Assembly: GCA_964505325.1 (NCBI GenBank)
Contig: CAZDHT010000241.1
Coordinates: forward strand, 1-8,469
Direction: 5' to 3'
DNA: 8,469 nt
Source: CAZDHT01 sp964505325
Lineage (GTDB): Bacteria; Planctomycetota; PUPC01
A program made the position numbers and the translations under genes. Each line of letters begins with the position of its first letter. Position 1 is the first letter of the stretch. The notes below the pieces were generated by a model. The model searched no databases and was not told the origin of the DNA. It saw nothing but the letters and a program-made list of their open reading frames with translations. Below are positions 8,101 through 8,469 of the stretch, piece after piece.

Positions 8101-8305
8101 CCATATCGAGGTCGTTGCCGACCTCCTTGGGATCGACCTTGGTGCTCAGCGCGACCTTCCGGTAGATCTCGTAGGCGTCCTTGTAGTTGCCGTCCTTGTA
8201 GGCCTTGGACGCCTTGTCCCGCTCGGGCTTATGGGGCCCGGCGGAAAACGTCACAGCCGCAACGCACGCGATCAGGGCCAAAACAAGTAGTTTCTTCGAC
8301 CTCAT
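2177..8305 (-). CDS. Secreted alpha-2-macroglobulin-like protein, thioester-null, 2042 residues
   Basis: A single intact frame encodes a bacterial alpha-2-macroglobulin (A2M) relative. In order: Sec signal peptide 1-22 (MRSKK, hydrophobic core, probable cut after FSA); helical TPR-like extension about 31-380, with clear repeat-like pieces near 31-55 and 345-378; an MG domain near 530-620; MG2 starting with ITDRPVYRP (about 633); the next MG domain from PEFEVTV (about 738), interrupted by an aromatic-rich insertion (787-833); further MG domains to about 1110; the bait-region domain (about 1110-1170); a low-complexity linker (1171-1285); the A2M domain with DTAFWAAAL around W1293; a helical thioester-type domain from about 1480 with GGWGWFSGW near 1590; and a C-terminal bacterial macroglobulin domain (about 1925-2042) with NDYEYILFEDMKAAGFEP. 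Known family role: trapping or inhibiting proteases in the envelope. The thioester motif is replaced (YPYHTTDTT, 1501-1509), so covalent capture is not expected. It is longer than the roughly 1650 residues of E. coli YfhM, mostly through the N-terminal extension. Shine-Dalgarno AGGAG (8317-8313), 7 bases before ATG, supports the start. No penicillin-binding-protein partner is seen beside it. Confidence 0.93.
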   Translation of the reverse strand: MRSKKLLVLALIACVAAVTFSAGPHKPERDKASKAYKDGNYKDAYEIYRKVALSTKVDPKEVGNDLDMATKCLQRLNRTNEIDDFREEVIKVHRKNWRLLVAAAQNYINGQSSGYIIAGKYHRGHHRGGGRYVNSYARDRIRALQLMTEATKQAKDEKDTREVAGFYIKFADMLARYRGYSQAWRLQYLSDLAKLPDYGEGGGYYYYYHGDKGAPVHPDGTPVYHGVPKSYEAAKSDGERWRWLLFQAAELNAARANEVRMGFANFLYGQFSVQTMARYRWYFRTRWTEDDKKDESGTYDLHTLGRGETIARLATGTKRFKLPDEFNFIKVYQQVADSGKSSHGENALHKLAGLFENRRQYDTAADYWKRSIKEYGPGHKQWKQKRVDQILGNWGMFEPVMTQPAGKGATVEFRFRNGNKVSFEAYELKVRELLDDVKAYIRTKPAQLKWDKMNISNLGYRLVQKNEKRYVGKNVASWDLDLKPRKLHFDKRVTVTTPLQKAGAYLVTSKMAGGNTGHIILWLDDTAIIKKQLSNKVYYFVADSVTGTPVAKANVEFFGYHQKWVRNRTYVISIENFAEFTDADGQIILGPKTMPTSHQWIITATTKDGRFAYLGFTGVWYSAQYDREYNRTKTFVITDRPVYRPKHKVKYKFWVRHAKYDRADTSDFANQQFIVRINNPKGEKIFEKTQTTDAYGGLDGEFLLAKDATLGRYRISLWRDPQHSVGGSYFRVEEYKKPEFEVTVEAPTEPVMLGEKIAATVKAKYYFGAPVTKAKVKYKVLRYDYSATWYPIAYWDWFYGPGYWWYAYDYVWYPGWRWWGCKRPHWWWWGTRYSPPEVVIENEVPIGPDGTVKVEIDTAVAKEVHGDTDHKYQITAEVVDESRRTIVGTGNVMVARRPFKVYAWVNRGHYRVGDVIHASFNAQTLDNKPVKGKGVLRLLQITYDKKNKPVETEVQKWGLDTNDEGRASIQMKAFKAGQYRLSYKVTDAKKHEIEGGYIFCIRGQGFDGSDFRFNNIELVTDKREYAPGEVIQLMVNTNRIGSTVLLFVRPTNGVYLPPKVIRMKGKSVTEQVAVVKKDMPNFFVEACTISNGKFYSEVREVIVPPEKRVLNVKVSPSAEKYKPGEKASVKLKLTDFAGKPFVGSLAVTMYDKAVEYISGGSNVPEIKAFFWKWRRRHYPRTESSLSRHFRNLVRPGVAAMSFLGAFGYSVADQLFGDLEQEEQDGAQMQRRESLRNRAAAAPGVTKKAAEKANGMPADAVGLRGGQDKGGGGGGAEKVVEPTVRKKFADTAFWAAALTTDKDGMASLDLTMPENLTGWKVRVWGMGHGTKVGQGEAEVVTFKNLLLRMQAPRFFVEKDEVVLSANVHNYLKNKKAVSAVLELDGGCLEAMGKLSQKITVDANGEQRVDWRVKVVKEGTAVVRMKALTDEESDAMEMRFPVYVHGMLKTESWSGAIRPDKDSASITINVPKERRVNESRLEIRYSPTLAGAMVDALPYLVNYPYHTTDTTLNRFLPTVITQKILLDMKLDLKAIQKKRTNLNAQEIGDDKERAKQWKRWERNPVFDEETVQDMVKKGVRKLTAMQLSDGGWGWFSGWGEHSYPHTTAVVVHGLQLARANGVAIVPGVLKRGVQWLVNYQDEQVRRLKNWPTGKLPRKQFADNLDALVYMVLVDEKIKNKDMLDFLYRDRTKLAVYAKAMYGMALYAQAEKDKLAMIMRNIEQYLVQDNENQTAYLKLPGWNWWWYWYGSEYEAHAYYLKLLSRVDPKSEKASRLVKYLLNNRKHATYWNSTRDTAICVEAFADYLKATGEHKPDMTVEIYIDGVRRKEVKINAQNLFSFDNKLVVVGDAVTTGKHTIQLRKKGQGALYFNAYLTNFTLEDFIAKAGLEIKVNRKYYKLVKVEKTIKAQGARGQAVDQKVEKFERKELKNLATLKSGDLVEIELEIDSKNDYEYILFEDMKAAGFEPVEVRSGYTRSGMHAYMELRDERVVFFVRRLARGKHSISYRMRAEIPGKFSALPTKASAMYAPELKGNSDEIKLKIED
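3779..3805 (-). other. Thioester motif position, reactive residues lost
   Basis: Codons 1501-1509 read Y-P-Y-H-T-T-D-T-T, followed by LNRFLP. In thioester-bearing bacterial A2Ms the same stretch reads YPYGC(x)EQT before a similar R-F-L-P segment. Cysteine is replaced by T1505 and glutamine by T1508, while the flanking residues are retained. The internal thioester cannot form. Confidence 0.85.
4484..4795 (-). other. Low-complexity bait-like linker of the macroglobulin
   Basis: Residues 1171-1274 connect the bait-region domain to the A2M domain. It opens with the basic-aromatic WKWRRRHYPR, passes a short hydrophobic stretch (AAMSFLGAFGYSVADQLF), an acidic/glutamine patch (DLEQEEQDGAQMQ), an alanine/lysine/arginine-rich part, and ends in six glycines (1269-1274). 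It offers many basic and hydrophobic cleavage sites, as expected of a bait region, but the bait role is inferred from position only. Confidence 0.6.
5807..5947 (-). other. Tryptophan/tyrosine-rich insertion in an MG domain
   Basis: Residues 787-833 (47 residues) contain 13 tryptophans, 9 tyrosines and one phenylalanine, including the runs GYWWYAYDYVWYPGWRWW and HWWWW, and a single cysteine (GCK). The stretch interrupts the domain that follows PEFEVTV, between the strand KVKYKVLRYDY and the strand PPEVVIENEVPIG. Flanking sequence is ordinary macroglobulin beta-strand, so it reads as a surface loop insertion. Function unknown. Confidence 0.85.
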
Positions 8306-8312
8306 CCTTCTT

Positions 8313-8317
8313 CTCCT
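8313..8317 (-). promoter_or_regulatory. Shine-Dalgarno of the macroglobulin gene
   Basis: AGGAG on the minus strand ends 7 bases before the ATG at 8305-8303, within AGGAGAAGAAGG. It is the only strong Shine-Dalgarno at a proper distance from a gene start in the window and fixes the start, which also gives a good signal peptide. Confidence 0.8.
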
Positions 8318-8319
8318 GG

Positions 8320-8361
8320 AGCCTGAGGCTTTGGTAGACCGGCCCTGCGCGACGGCAGAGC
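8320..8361 (-). other. Two hairpins in the macroglobulin 5' leader
   Basis: On the mRNA, GCTCTGC (8361-8355) pairs with GCAGGGC (8348-8342) across a 6-base loop, one pair being G-U. Closer to the start, AGCCTCAGGCT (8330-8320) is a near-perfect palindrome able to form a small stem two bases before the Shine-Dalgarno. They match no riboswitch class I know; a role in translation or mRNA stability is a guess. Confidence 0.35.
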
Positions 8362-8373
8362 GCCTTTACTGAT

Positions 8374-8405
8374 AATATAGACGCGCGAGCATAGGCTCAT
8401 GTTCC
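8374..8405 (-). promoter_or_regulatory. Predicted promoter of the macroglobulin gene, ECF-type with overlapping TATATT
   Basis: The minus strand carries GGAAC (8405-8401), a 17-base spacer, and CGTC (8383-8380), a good fit to the GGAAC/CGTC pattern used by many ECF sigma factors that respond to envelope stress. Directly overlapping is TATATT (8379-8374), resembling a sigma70 -10 box but without a convincing TTGACA at the right distance. Either would start the transcript near 8367-8372, giving a leader of about 65 bases. Motif-based inference. Confidence 0.45.
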
Positions 8406-8406
8406 G

Positions 8407-8437
8407 AAAAAACAAGGCGTTTTTTCCGGCTTGCCTT
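8407..8437 (-). terminator. Possible rho-independent terminator of a gene beyond the right edge
   Basis: Read on the minus strand, AAGGC (8437-8433) can pair with GCCTT (8418-8414), followed by G and six Ts (8412-8407). This would end a minus-strand transcript entering from beyond 8469, just before the macroglobulin promoter. The stem is short and the loop long (14 bases); an alternative fold pairs A6 with T6 in the same stretch. The remaining bases to 8469 hold no recognisable gene. Confidence 0.3.
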
Positions 8438-8469
8438 TTTCCGCTGTGCGCACCACGCGGGCGGTGTGA

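Noticed and set aside
8264..8266. Lipobox L-I-A-C at residues 11-14 of the macroglobulin, which would make it a lipoprotein.
   Set aside because: The hydrophobic core before C14 is only about 7 residues and hydrophobicity continues past it to a good signal peptidase I site after FSA (22). Not excluded, but type I is favoured.
1..8469. CRISPR repeats, tRNA/rRNA genes, insertion sequences or phage genes.
   Set aside because: I read for direct and inverted repeats, transposase or integrase motifs, and tRNA-like folds, and found none.

Overview
The window is GC-rich and almost fully coding. Long, dense coding with strong G/C preference at third codon positions, a very large secreted alpha-2-macroglobulin-like protein and an atypical NupC-type transporter suggest a free-living member of the Planctomycetota or a related PVC-group lineage. 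That placement is an inference from protein style only; there is no rRNA or other marker in the window.

Layout, left to right. Positions 1-88 hold the start of a lipoprotein gene on the minus strand, running off the window. A short divergent intergenic region follows, with back-to-back promoter-like sequences and a run of ten cytosines. On the plus strand, 221-1504 encodes a concentrative nucleoside transporter (CNT/NupC) family membrane protein whose substrate-contact motifs differ from the family norm; it appears to be expressed as a leaderless mRNA. Thirty-three bases later, 1538-2149 encodes a DUF3841-family protein of unknown function. Positions 2177-8305 on the minus strand, convergent with DUF3841, encode one 2042-residue secreted alpha-2-macroglobulin-like protein with a helical/TPR-like N-terminal extension, MG domains, a tryptophan/tyrosine-rich insertion, a glycine-bearing low-complexity bait-like linker, an A2M domain, a thioester-domain scaffold lacking the thioester residues, and a bacterial C-terminal macroglobulin domain. 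Its upstream region (8306-8469) carries a good Shine-Dalgarno, a promoter-like region with both an ECF-type and a sigma70-type reading, and a possible terminator of a preceding gene.

How they may work together: the large protein is probably an envelope or periplasmic protein-trapping or scaffold factor. The transporter and DUF3841 gene could share a transcript, but nothing in the sequence ties their functions to each other or to the macroglobulin. No mobile element, CRISPR array, tRNA or rRNA was seen. No complete new multi-gene system is evident; the features most worth a second look are the altered CNT binding motifs, the leaderless promoter, the thioester-null macroglobulin and its aromatic insertion, and its putative ECF promoter.
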